Shown: positions 1 to 6,664 of the stretch, piece after piece
How the letters are laid out: the number at the start of each line of letters is the position of its first letter
How positions within the stretch are numbered: the stretch's first letter is position 1
Assembly: GCA_014381035.1 (NCBI GenBank)
Contig: JACMIS010000676.1
Coordinates: 1 to 18,226 of the forward strand
Source: Armatimonadota bacterium
Lineage (GTDB): Bacteria > Armatimonadota > Armatimonadia > Armatimonadales > Armatimonadaceae
Length of the DNA: 18,226 nucleotides
Reading direction: 5' to 3'
The notes under the pieces: model-generated
What the model saw: the letters and a program-made list of their open reading frames with translations, nothing else
The model's database searches: none
What the model was told of the DNA's origin: nothing
Translations under genes and position numbers: made by a program

Positions 1-952
1 CCAGAATCGCAATCGCTTCCGTGTACGTGATGTGCGCGAAATCGGACGTGGCGACGTTCTCCAGCGTTTTCAGCACCGTGTCGTCAATGCGCTTGTTGAA
101 AAACTCCAAATCGGCGGCGCAGTTGTCCAGTGCGTACTGGATCACGTATTTCAGGAACTCCTCGGCTAACTTGCGGTTGCCGTCCAGGTCGCAGAACGCC
201 ATCTCCGGCTCGATCATCCAGAACTCGGCTAAGTGGCGCGGCGTGTTCGAGTTTTCGGCGCGGAACGTCGGACCGAACGTGTAGACGTTCGTGAACGCCA
301 GCGCGAAGATCTCGGCTTCCAACTGCCCGGAGACGGTGAGGTGCGCCCGCTTGCCGAAGAAGTCCTCGGCGAAGTCGATTGCTCCGTTGTCGGTGCGCGG
401 CAGGTTCATCATGTCCAGCGTCGAAACCCCGAACATCGCGCCCGCACCCTCGGCGTCGCTGGTCGTGATCAGCGGCGCGGTCAGGTACACGAATCCGCGT
501 TCCTGATAGAACTTGTGCACCGCGAACGCCAGCGCGGACCGGACCCGGTACACCGCACCGAACGTGTTGGAGCGTGGGCGCAGGTGCGCGATCTCGCGCA
601 AAAACTCCATCGTATGCCCCTTTTTTTGCAGGGGGTAGGTTTGCGGGTCCGCCGTACCCAGCACTTCCATTGCGGCGCATTTCAGTTCCACGGCTTGCCC
701 GGCACCGGGCGACGCGACCAGTTCGCCGGAAACGCGCAAACACGCCCCGGTCGTCGCGCCGGAAAGCACGTCGTCGGGGATGGTTCCGGCGTCGATTACG
801 ACCTGGAGATCGGCGAACGAGGAACCGTCGGAGAGTTGGATAAACGTCACACCTTTGCTATCGCGGCGCGTTTTCACCCAGCCGTGCGCCACGGCACTCG
901 CGCCGGGTGTGCCAGTCAAAAGGTCGCGGACATAGCCGCCAGGTTCGATCAT
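1..952 (-). CDS. asnS: Asparaginyl-tRNA synthetase, partial (3' end outside window)
   Basis: This class II aminoacyl-tRNA synthetase charges tRNA-Asn with asparagine in the cytoplasm. The frame is open from 952 to the left edge (317 codons, no stop seen). The N-terminal OB-fold tRNA-binding domain (about residues 15-105) includes [20 protein letters not shown]. The catalytic core then starts with [20 protein letters not shown], typical of AsnRS, and continues with the substrate-loop region [17 protein letters not shown]. Class II motif 2 follows as [20 protein letters not shown], then MIEPEMAF. Motif 3 lies beyond the edge. The ATG at 952 is the first ATG in frame, but it has no good Shine-Dalgarno sequence and the frame stays open upstream for about 20 codons, so the start is not certain. 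The identification itself is firm; AspRS is excluded by the AsnRS-type [11 protein letters not shown] segment. Confidence 0.95.
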   Translation of the reverse strand, partial: MIEPGGYVRDLLTGTPGASAVAHGWVKTRRDSKGVTFIQLSDGSSFADLQVVIDAGTIPDDVLSGATTGACLRVSGELVASPGAGQAVELKCAAMEVLGTADPQTYPLQKKGHTMEFLREIAHLRPRSNTFGAVYRVRSALAFAVHKFYQERGFVYLTAPLITTSDAEGAGAMFGVSTLDMMNLPRTDNGAIDFAEDFFGKRAHLTVSGQLEAEIFALAFTNVYTFGPTFRAENSNTPRHLAEFWMIEPEMAFCDLDGNRKLAEEFLKYVIQYALDNCAADLEFFNKRIDDTVLKTLENVATSDFAHITYTEAIAIL

Positions 953-997
953 GAGTTCGGTACTGTCTTTCGTGAAATGGGTGGAATACGTGACGAT

Positions 998-1003
998 AGG
1001 ATA
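998..1003 (-). promoter_or_regulatory. Possible -10 box for asnS (TATCCT)
   Basis: On the minus strand GGTATCCT lies at about 1005-998, the degenerate counterpart of the GGTATAAT box seen before other genes here. It would give a leader of about 40 nt before the ATG at 952. No clear -35 hexamer is visible. Weak call. Confidence 0.3.
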
Positions 1004-1014
1004 CCACAGCGGGA

Positions 1015-1020
1015 TATAAT
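1015..1020 (+). promoter_or_regulatory. -10 box TATAAT before the VapBC relic
   Basis: A perfect TATAAT lies 30 nt before the ATG at 1051. It is followed by the Shine-Dalgarno-like GCAAGGGGCGG at 1031-1041. No convincing -35 exists; GTGACG at 990-995 is too far away. It is divergent from asnS. The downstream reading frame is broken, so this is probably a surviving promoter of a dead operon. Confidence 0.55.
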
Positions 1021-1050
1021 AGACCTCAGAGCAAGGGGCGGTAATGGATT

Positions 1051-1469
1051 ATGGCGGCAGCAACGTTAGAAGGGCGCGTAGCGTTATAGACGCCGAACTC
1101 GCGGAACTCAAGGCGCGGAATAACGGTGGGAACGGCGGACGCTCTGGCATTATCGGACGCACCCACCCGGATTTTCTGGATCGTTTTTTCGGCATTCATG
1201 CAGGAAGTGAAATGGCAGAGGAAGTGCTGGCAGAGATTGACGCCAAGAAGGAAAACCTCACCTTTTTCTCGGGGATCGCAGTCGTTGAGTATGACGCCCG
1301 CGCCGATGCACAATTTGTTTCGCTCAAACAGATAGTGAAAAACAAAGTTGGTATGAAGGATCCGCGAATCGCCGCGATTGTACTGGCACATGGGACGACT
1401 CTTCTAACACGAAATACCCGCGACTTCGGTAAAATACCAGGACTGCTGTTCGCGGACTGGACAATATAG
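1051..1469 (+). pseudogene. Collapsed VapBC-type antitoxin/PIN toxin locus
   Basis: The C-terminal part reads as the end of a VapC-type PIN ribonuclease: GMKDPRIAAIVLAHGTTLLT followed by RNTRDFGKIPGL and FADW. This carries the conserved distal PIN acidic residues and the TRNxxDF signature. The PIN N-terminus with the first catalytic Asp is absent. In its place the frame carries IDAELAELKAR and PDFLDRFFGIHAGSEMAEEV, which look like the coiled-coil start and tail of the small antitoxins often found upstream of such toxins. The antitoxin start MAAATLEGRVAL is present in another frame (ATG 1051, stop 1087); restoring one base near 1084 joins it to IDAELAELKAR. The most economical reading is one internal deletion that fused antitoxin to toxin C-terminus, plus one frameshift. 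An ATG at 1044 opens the downstream frame for 141 residues, but its first 13 residues look artefactual. PIN assignment is firm, antitoxin assignment is inference. Confidence 0.65.
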
Positions 1470-1475
1470 TCAGCA

Positions 1476-2033
1476 TTACGCCTCGGTATCCAGTTGTTCT
1501 ATGCCGACGTTGTCTTGGTGGTAAACACTATATTTCGTCATCGATTGCGGTCCCATCTCCCACTCGAAGCGGCAGAACCGTATTTCCAGTTCCTTCGTTT
1601 CACTGAAGTCGGTGTGCCACAGGATGCGATGAACAAAGACCGGCACCCTATCCAACGTGATCAGGTCTACCTCATGGTTCGCCACATCGTCACCCGAATC
1701 TTCCGCGAGGTATGCCAGCAATCTTCGGGTCGCGGGACTCATTTCCACGTCGTGATACGTCAGGTACCAGGGAAAGTATTCGTTCGCGAGGCGCGGTCCC
1801 TCCCACAGGAGCAGGGTGAGAGTTTTCGTTTCCCCGTACCAGCGCACGGTGGCGAGGGGGCTATCCTGAAAGTTGAAGTCGAGCAAGCGGTTCAAAGGGG
1901 ATGGGAGCAAGGGGCGCAACGCATCGTTATAATTCCGCCACGATTCCTGAATGACCTGGTGCAGTTTGGTGAACGCTTGACGGGTCGCCTTCGGGTGGGC
2001 ATCGGTATCTATGTCGGGAAAGGTGAATCGCAT
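1476..2033 (-). CDS. Hypothetical protein, about 185 residues
   Basis: I do not recognise this family. The product is soluble, with no signal peptide or membrane helix, and is rich in Trp, Tyr and acidic residues. It starts MRFTFPDIDTDAHPKATRQA and has a helical first 50 residues. The middle is probably beta-rich (LATVRWYGETKTLTLLLW, then EYFPWYLTYHDVEMSPATRR), and the end contains ELEIRFCRFEWEMG. The reading frame lies 9 nt after the stop of the methyltransferase gene, and a strong AAAGGAGG overlaps that stop, so the two genes look co-transcribed and translationally coupled. Two ATGs are adjacent (2036 and 2033); the second has better spacing (6 nt) from AGGAGG. It converges with the VapBC relic, only 6 nt from its end. 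No function is proposed. Confidence 0.75.
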   Translation of the reverse strand: MRFTFPDIDTDAHPKATRQAFTKLHQVIQESWRNYNDALRPLLPSPLNRLLDFNFQDSPLATVRWYGETKTLTLLLWEGPRLANEYFPWYLTYHDVEMSPATRRLLAYLAEDSGDDVANHEVDLITLDRVPVFVHRILWHTDFSETKELEIRFCRFEWEMGPQSMTKYSVYHQDNVGIEQLDTEA

Positions 2034-2045
2034 CATGTGCCTCCT

Positions 2046-2936
2046 TTACGCTGGGTCATTTCCTGCGCCCGTGACCCACCACGACGTTTTCTCGTCCGCG
2101 CTTCGCTTTTCGGCGATGTACAGCAGATGTGCCGCAAGTCCCAGAATAGAAGGGTCGGCGGCGTTTTCATACGCCATGTCAAGCAGCTGCGTATAAACGG
2201 CAGGGTCGCGTTCGGCGAGCGCGGCGACCTCGGTCTGCACCGTGGCGAGCATCCCCTCCGACGCCATCAGTCGCTTCGTTCGAAACCCGAAGCCCTCGAA
2301 GAAGGGCGCGATCTCCTCGGGGCGAAACAAGTACGCGCTGGTGAATCGCCCCGGCCGCGTGTCGTGGTAAACGCCATCGTTTATTAGAGTTCCCGCGACC
2401 GATGCGAACGGTCCGGAACGCTCCCGCTCGAACGCGACGGCGAGCAGGAAGAACAGTCGGGGCATCGCCGCCGCGAACAGTCGCCCGCCGGGGCGCAAAA
2501 CCCGTGCCGCCTCTTGCGCGGCTATTTCTCGGTCGTCCGCGTCCGTCAGATGATAGAACGGTCCAAGGGATAACACGGCGTCGAACGACTCCGACGCGAA
2601 AGCGGACAGGTCGCGGGCGTCGGCGACAAGCATGTCCTCGATATTTGCCTGTACCGATTCGGGGGCTTCGGCGATACGTGTCTTCGCGATCTCGATCAAG
2701 TGCGGCGAAAGGTCGGCGAGCGTCACCCGGTAGCCGCGTTCGGCGAGCCAGACTGCCCAACGCCCCGGACCGCCCCCGATGTCGAGCACGCGGCACGGCG
2801 CGGGAGGCAGAAACTCCCGGAAGGCGCGAATGTGCAGTTCACGCTCGATAACGCCGTCGTTTGCGCGGTCGAGCCGTGCCCATTCGCGATCGGCGAACGT
2901 ATCATAAAAGTTCTGTACCGGATTCGCGGAGGACAT
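2046..2936 (-). CDS. Class I SAM-dependent methyltransferase
   Basis: This is a Rossmann-fold methyltransferase of about 296 residues that uses S-adenosylmethionine on an unknown substrate. Motif I is VLDIGGGPGRWAVWLAERGY, followed by the acidic end of strand 2 in VTLADLSPHLIE. The next motifs are VADARDLSAFASESFDAVLS, then LGPFYHL, then a post-motif helix AAQEAARVLRPGGRLFAAAM. It has the layout of the ubiquinone/menaquinone-type (Methyltransf_11/25) family, but the substrate cannot be inferred. I chose ATG 2936 because GGAAAGG lies 8 nt before it and because YDTFADREWAR just after it matches the usual family N-terminus. A longer frame up to 3089 would overlap the divergent small ORF at 2989. 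It is the first gene of a two-gene unit. Confidence 0.88.
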   Translation of the reverse strand: MSSANPVQNFYDTFADREWARLDRANDGVIERELHIRAFREFLPPAPCRVLDIGGGPGRWAVWLAERGYRVTLADLSPHLIEIAKTRIAEAPESVQANIEDMLVADARDLSAFASESFDAVLSLGPFYHLTDADDREIAAQEAARVLRPGGRLFAAAMPRLFFLLAVAFERERSGPFASVAGTLINDGVYHDTRPGRFTSAYLFRPEEIAPFFEGFGFRTKRLMASEGMLATVQTEVAALAERDPAVYTQLLDMAYENAADPSILGLAAHLLYIAEKRSADEKTSWWVTGAGNDPA

Positions 2937-2974
2937 GCGGCGCACCTTTCCCCAGCAGGATACCTGACGCAAGG

Positions 2975-2980
2975 TATAAT
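2975..2980 (+). promoter_or_regulatory. -10 box TATAAT before small ORF and membrane protein
   Basis: AAGGTATAAT ends 8 nt before the ATG at 2989, the same spacing as at the macro gene (6651/6665). No clear -35 is seen. It may drive both the small ORF and the 3156 gene. The complementary strand reads TATTAT here and could contribute to the divergent methyltransferase promoter. Confidence 0.55.
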
Positions 2981-2988
2981 AGGTACAG

Positions 2989-3120
2989 ATGCCGGATCGA
3001 AAATCCCTGTTTGATTTTTTCGCGCCATCCTGTAACCAATCTCTTTTCCTGCGTGTCCATAACGCATACCGGGCGATACTTCGCATCAACGAACCAATCG
3101 CTCCTGAATACCGTCCTTAA
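2989..3120 (+). CDS. Putative leaderless small protein, 43 residues
   Basis: This short open frame (ATG 2989, TAA 3118-3120) begins MPDRKSLFDFFAPSC and ends AILRINEPIAPEYRP. It is Phe- and Arg-rich and has no membrane helix. There is no Shine-Dalgarno sequence, but a perfect TATAAT ends exactly 8 nt upstream, so the transcript would start at or within a base or two of the AUG. It lies between the divergent methyltransferase and the membrane protein gene, whose own AAGGAGG starts 18 nt after this stop. Evidence is promoter geometry only; I recognise no homolog, and it could equally be the untranslated leader of the 3156 gene. Confidence 0.4.
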   Translation: MPDRKSLFDFFAPSCNQSLFLRVHNAYRAILRINEPIAPEYRP

Positions 3121-3155
3121 AACCGAACACCCGTCGCGCAAGGAGGCGACCCCCG

Positions 3156-3689
3156 ATGACGTTTGGCGATGTACTGGCGATAACCCTGCTGATTGTGGTG
3201 ACAGTAGTCACCCTCTGGGCGGGCATTGTCGCATTCACCGTTGTTTTTTCGCGCCGCGCCCAGATGGCGGCGAATGCTCTCACCGATACCCCTGGCAAAC
3301 AGATCGGCATCGGTGCACTCGTCGCGCTTATTTCCGGCACACTTAGCGTGGTACTCATGGGACGCGGCGGTCCCATAGCCGCACTCGGGTTCGCGATTCT
3401 CGCCGCCGCGCTTGCCGTCGCGGTGCTCGGGTCGGCGGGTCTCGCTCTCGCTATCGCCGTCCGATTGCGCGAACTGGACGCCCGTTATTCACCTCTTTCC
3501 GCGACCACACGCGGCGCGGCTCTCGCGGTCGCCGCCGGTCTGATCCCGATCATCGGCTGGTTCTTTCTGATGCCGGCGGCGTTGTTCGCCTCTCTGGGAG
3601 CAGGCTTCACGGCGATGCGCACCAAAAAGCAGACCGCACCCCAGTCCGAGCCGCAAGCGATCCCGGTCGCTGCCGCTGCTGAAATGTAG
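3156..3689 (+). CDS. Hypothetical polytopic membrane protein, 177 residues
   Basis: I predict four membrane segments: about residues 5-32, 49-69, 74-103 and 118-146. A cytoplasmic-looking loop SRRAQMAANALTDTPGKQ lies between the first two. The third and fourth segments are Ala/Gly/Leu-rich, with PIIGWFFLMPAALFASLGAG in the last. The C-terminal tail (TKKQTAPQSEPQAIPVAAAA) is polar and probably disordered. A strong AAGGAGG at 3140-3146 sits 9 nt before the ATG. The gene is 16 nt upstream of the DUF1800 gene and so is likely the first member of an operon with the two exported proteins; whether it works with them is unknown. No family recognised. Confidence 0.75.
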   Translation: MTFGDVLAITLLIVVTVVTLWAGIVAFTVVFSRRAQMAANALTDTPGKQIGIGALVALISGTLSVVLMGRGGPIAALGFAILAAALAVAVLGSAGLALAIAVRLRELDARYSPLSATTRGAALAVAAGLIPIIGWFFLMPAALFASLGAGFTAMRTKKQTAPQSEPQAIPVAAAAEM

Positions 3690-3705
3690 AAGGTAAGGTC
3701 ATTCC

Positions 3706-5289
3706 ATGAACCGACGTGATTATTTGACACTCGCGGGTGCGGCGGCGGCATTGGTCGCGGGTACCGGTTGCGGGCGCGTAGGGCAACGGGTAGTGAAAGC
3801 GCGGGAGTCAGCGGACAGTGGCGGTCAGTCGCCCGCCGAACCAGCCGGGTCTTCTCTGTCCACGAACCACTCGCCACTGACCACTGACTCCCCGTCTGCC
3901 GTAGTCCGGCTCCTGAACCGCGCTGCCTATGGTCCCGCGCCCGGTGATCTAAACCGACTCGCTTCGATGGGACATGCGGCATGGGTCGAGGAGCAACTCC
4001 GTGCCCCGAAATCGACCGGGGTTCCGTCGCTGATCGGGTTGGGACTTGGCGCACTCACCGGCGGCAAGAATGGCGACGATGCCGGGGGCGAGACGCCAGG
4101 GCTTTTGTACCGGCTTGCTGGTATCGAGCCGCTTCATTTTTCGACGTATGAACAGCGCGACTGGCCCGAGGCGAGGATCCGGGAAGCGTTGACGCAAGCC
4201 GCGCTTCTGCGTGCCGTGTATAGCAAGTGGCAACTGCGCGAGCGCATGGTGGCATTCTGGGGCGATCATTTCAATATCTACGGTCCGAAAGTGATTGATT
4301 TCGGCGAGGCGTATGCGACCACACATCTGACGTATTACCTGAACACGGATCAGGGCGACGTAGTGCGGACGCACGCCCTGGGGCGGTTCCCCGATCTGTT
4401 GCAAGCATCGGCGCGCTCCCCCGCCATGCTGGGCTATCTGGATAACCAGCGCAGCATGAACGGCACCGCGAACGAAAACTACGCCCGCGAGATCATGGAA
4501 TTACATACACTCGGCGTCGGGGGCGGCTACTCCCAGAAGGACGTTCAGGAGGTCGCCCGGTGCCTGACAGGTTGGGGCGTCGAGGAGCGGTTCTACCAGA
4601 AGCGCGGGACGTTCCGCTTCGTGCCGGAGAAACACGACAACGGCGCGAAAACAGTGCTCGGCGAAACGATCCCGGCGGGCGGGGGGATCAAGGACGGTGA
4701 AACGGTATTAGCGATTCTCGCGAAGCACCCGTCCACAGCACGCTTCATTTCCCGCAAACTGGTGCGCCATTTCCGGGGCGACGAAGACGAAGCAACGTGG
4801 GTAGACCGCCTCACGATAATCTACACGAAGACCGGCGGCGATATCGCCGCCATGCTGCGCCCCTTGCTCCTGGCGGACGATTTAGCCGCCGCGCCGCCGA
4901 TCCTGAAACGCCCGTGGGACTACGTGGTTTCCGCCCTTCGTGCCACGAATGCCGACACCGATGCGGGCGCGGATGTGCAGGGGTATCTGCGCAACATCGG
5001 GCAACCGTTATTCGAATGGCCCATGCCGGACGGCTACCCGGAAAAAACGGCGTCCTGGACCGGTTCACTCCTGGCCCGCTGGAACTTCGCGTTCGCGCTG
5101 ACTGCCGGACAGATCGAGCAAACCACGCTCCCGGAAGAGTTCACGAAAATGAAAGACCGGAAAGCATTGGCGACAACAGTGATGGGAGCCCCCCCGGACG
5201 CTACCGTGGCGAAGGCGATCTCAGCGGCGAAATCCGGCGCGGAGGCGATGGCACTCGCACTTTGTGCGCCGGGGTTTCAGTGGCGATAA
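3706..5289 (+). CDS. DUF1800 family protein, Tat-exported, possibly a lipoprotein
   Basis: DUF1800 proteins are exported proteins of unknown biochemistry, usually encoded beside a DUF1501 protein as here. The N-terminus MNRRDYLTLAGAAAALVAGT has a twin-arginine pair at residues 3-4. It ends in a possible lipobox with Cys22 (AGTGCG), so a Tat lipoprotein is plausible. Residues 33-64 are a Ser/Pro/Thr linker encoded by an inverted repeat (see that entry). The domain then starts with VVRLLNRAAYGPAPGDL and shows LRERMVAFWGDHFNIY, NENYAREIMELHTLGVGGGY, QKDVQEVARCLTGWGV and HPSTARFISRKLVRHF, all family hallmarks. Its length, 527 residues, is normal. It is followed after 13 nt by the DUF1501 gene. 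The family call is firm, the function open. Confidence 0.93.
   Translation: MNRRDYLTLAGAAAALVAGTGCGRVGQRVVKARESADSGGQSPAEPAGSSLSTNHSPLTTDSPSAVVRLLNRAAYGPAPGDLNRLASMGHAAWVEEQLRAPKSTGVPSLIGLGLGALTGGKNGDDAGGETPGLLYRLAGIEPLHFSTYEQRDWPEARIREALTQAALLRAVYSKWQLRERMVAFWGDHFNIYGPKVIDFGEAYATTHLTYYLNTDQGDVVRTHALGRFPDLLQASARSPAMLGYLDNQRSMNGTANENYAREIMELHTLGVGGGYSQKDVQEVARCLTGWGVEERFYQKRGTFRFVPEKHDNGAKTVLGETIPAGGGIKDGETVLAILAKHPSTARFISRKLVRHFRGDEDEATWVDRLTIIYTKTGGDIAAMLRPLLLADDLAAAPPILKRPWDYVVSALRATNADTDAGADVQGYLRNIGQPLFEWPMPDGYPEKTASWTGSLLARWNFAFALTAGQIEQTTLPEEFTKMKDRKALATTVMGAPPDATVAKAISAAKSGAEAMALALCAPGFQWR
3803..3892 (+). repeat. Imperfect inverted repeat inside the DUF1800 gene
   Basis: The arm at 3803-3823 (GGGAGTCAGCGGACAGTGGC...) pairs with the arm at 3872-3892 (CGCCACTGACCACTGACTCC...) at 19 of 21 positions, with a 48-nt spacer. 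The right arm also carries a short internal repeat, CCACTGACCACTGA. It lies in frame and encodes the low-complexity linker between the signal peptide and the DUF1800 domain. It looks like an intergenic palindromic element that landed in a tolerant part of the gene. Confidence 0.7.
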
Positions 5290-5302
5290 AGAAAGCAATA
5301 CC

Positions 5303-6607
5303 ATGAACGATTGGAATCTTTGTGAGCAGGAACGACCAAGCAGAATCACCCGGCGCGCGGTTTTAGGAGCCGGGGCGGGGATCGCGCTGGCGTCCGCACT
5401 CGCGACGTGGGCAGGGAACCGTTCGGCACTGGCGCAGGTCACGGTCGCGCCGAAGCGGTTGGGAACGGGGCGCGATGTTGTGGTGAATATTTTCCTGCGC
5501 GGTGCGGCGGACGGCTTGTCACTCGTCGTGCCGTACGGCGAGGATGAATATTTTAAAGCCCGCCCGACGCTCGCGCTCGCCGCGCCGAAAAAGGGCAACG
5601 CCGGTTCCGCGCTGGACTTGAACGGCTTTTTCGGCTTGCATCCGGCACTATCGCCGCTTCTCCCGCTTTACAAAGACGGCACCCTCGCTGTCTTACACGC
5701 GGTCGGCTCCGGCGATCAAACCCGTTCTCATTTCGAGGCGATGGCGACGATGGAGCGCGGCGAATACAAGGAAGCCGGGCGCGAGGCGCGGGGCTGGCTG
5801 GCACGGCACTTCGACACAATGCCCGGTTCGGCGTCGCCGCTCCGCGCGGTGGCTTTCGGGACGATCATGCCGGACACTCTGCGCGGCGCGACTTCGGCGA
5901 CGGCGGTGAACTCGCTGTCCGATTTGCAGATCAAAACGCCGCGACCCGAATTAGAAACCGCGCTCCACGCCATGTATGCGACCGGTCCCGATGCCGTGTC
6001 CATCGCCGGACGTGAGACGATTGCGGCAATGGAAACCCTGCGCAAGATCGACCCGGCGAACTATAAACCGGCGAACGGCGCGACATACCCGGCAACAGGT
6101 TTGGGCGACGGCTTGAAACAAACGGCGTGCCTGGTCAAGGCGGGCGTCGGGTTGGAGGCGGCGTTCCTGGATCGGGGCGGATGGGACACGCACGTCGGGC
6201 AGGGCGGCGCGACCGGGTGGCTCGCCCTCCAATTAGACGACGTAGCGAAGTCACTCGCAGCGTTTGCGCAGGATCTGGGCAAGGACCGCGACCACGTGAC
6301 TGTGATCGTGCAAACCGAGTTCGGACGGCGCGTGGTGGAAAACAGCAGTCTCGGTACGGACCACGGACGGGCGTCGGCGATGTTTGTCTGGGGCGGCAAT
6401 GTAAACGGCGGAAAGGTCCACGGGGACTGGCCCGGCTTAAAACCTGGGCAGTTGGAAGAACCCGGCGACCTGCGCGTGATGACGGACTACCGCGTGGTGC
6501 TCGCCGAAATCCTCGCCAAACGGTGCGGCAACGCGGCGGGACTAAACAAAGTCTTCCCCGGCGCGAACCTGACTGCGGCGAAGTTTCCGGGCGTTGTCCG
6601 GGGATAA
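5303..6607 (+). CDS. DUF1501 family protein, Tat-exported
   Basis: DUF1501 proteins share the alkaline-phosphatase/sulfatase-like fold and are exported partners of DUF1800 proteins; their substrate is unknown. The N-terminus has a clear Tat signal: SRITRRAVLGAGAGIALASA, with the twin arginine at about residues 17-18 and likely cleavage after SALA, before QVTVAP. Core motifs follow: VVVNIFLRGAADGLSLVVPY, HPALSPLLPLYKDGTLAVLH, GGWDTHVGQG, and VIVQTEFGRRVVENS. The metal-site-like LGTDHGRASAMFVWGGNV and GKVHGDWPGL come near the end. I chose ATG 5303, 13 nt after the DUF1800 stop; a GTG at 5264 would overlap the upstream gene and add residues unlike a signal peptide. The Shine-Dalgarno sequence is weak (AAAGAAAG), so translational coupling is likely. 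Length is 434 residues. Confidence 0.92.
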   Translation: MNDWNLCEQERPSRITRRAVLGAGAGIALASALATWAGNRSALAQVTVAPKRLGTGRDVVVNIFLRGAADGLSLVVPYGEDEYFKARPTLALAAPKKGNAGSALDLNGFFGLHPALSPLLPLYKDGTLAVLHAVGSGDQTRSHFEAMATMERGEYKEAGREARGWLARHFDTMPGSASPLRAVAFGTIMPDTLRGATSATAVNSLSDLQIKTPRPELETALHAMYATGPDAVSIAGRETIAAMETLRKIDPANYKPANGATYPATGLGDGLKQTACLVKAGVGLEAAFLDRGGWDTHVGQGGATGWLALQLDDVAKSLAAFAQDLGKDRDHVTVIVQTEFGRRVVENSSLGTDHGRASAMFVWGGNVNGGKVHGDWPGLKPGQLEEPGDLRVMTDYRVVLAEILAKRCGNAAGLNKVFPGANLTAAKFPGVVRG

Positions 6608-6646
6608 GTTGGTGCTTCGGACCGTTCACGGTCCGAAGCACCCAAC
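6608..6646. repeat. Palindrome downstream of the DUF1501 gene
   Basis: GGTGCTTCGGACCG (6611-6624) and CGGTCCGAAGCACC (6629-6642) form a perfect 14-bp stem with a TTCA loop. GTT/AAC extend it outside a one-base bulge. It begins one base after the stop codon. There is no T-tract, so it may be a stem-only terminator or a repeat. It ends 4 nt before the -10 box of the next gene and so covers its -35 region. Confidence 0.8.
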
Positions 6647-6650
6647 GCGG

Positions 6651-6656
6651 TATAAT
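6651..6656 (+). promoter_or_regulatory. -10 box TATAAT of a leaderless promoter
   Basis: GCGGTATAAT ends 8 nt before ATG 6665. The predicted transcription start (6663-6665) falls on or beside the start codon. No Shine-Dalgarno sequence can be drawn in the 9 nt between. The -35 region would lie inside the palindrome at 6608-6646 and matches TTGACA poorly. Confidence 0.65.
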
Positions 6657-6664
6657 TGCTTCAC

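Noticed and set aside
84..1069. Long open frames on both strands over 84-743 and 233-1069
   Set aside because: They are out-of-frame shadows of asnS; their Arg-rich composition matches misread GC-rich codons.
1494..2387. 297-codon plus-strand frame
   Set aside because: It lies antisense over the hypothetical gene and the methyltransferase gene, has no SD, and crosses the boundary of two well-supported genes.
2179..2796. 205-codon minus-strand frame
   Set aside because: It is an alternate-frame reading of the methyltransferase gene, which has clear SAM motifs in the other frame.
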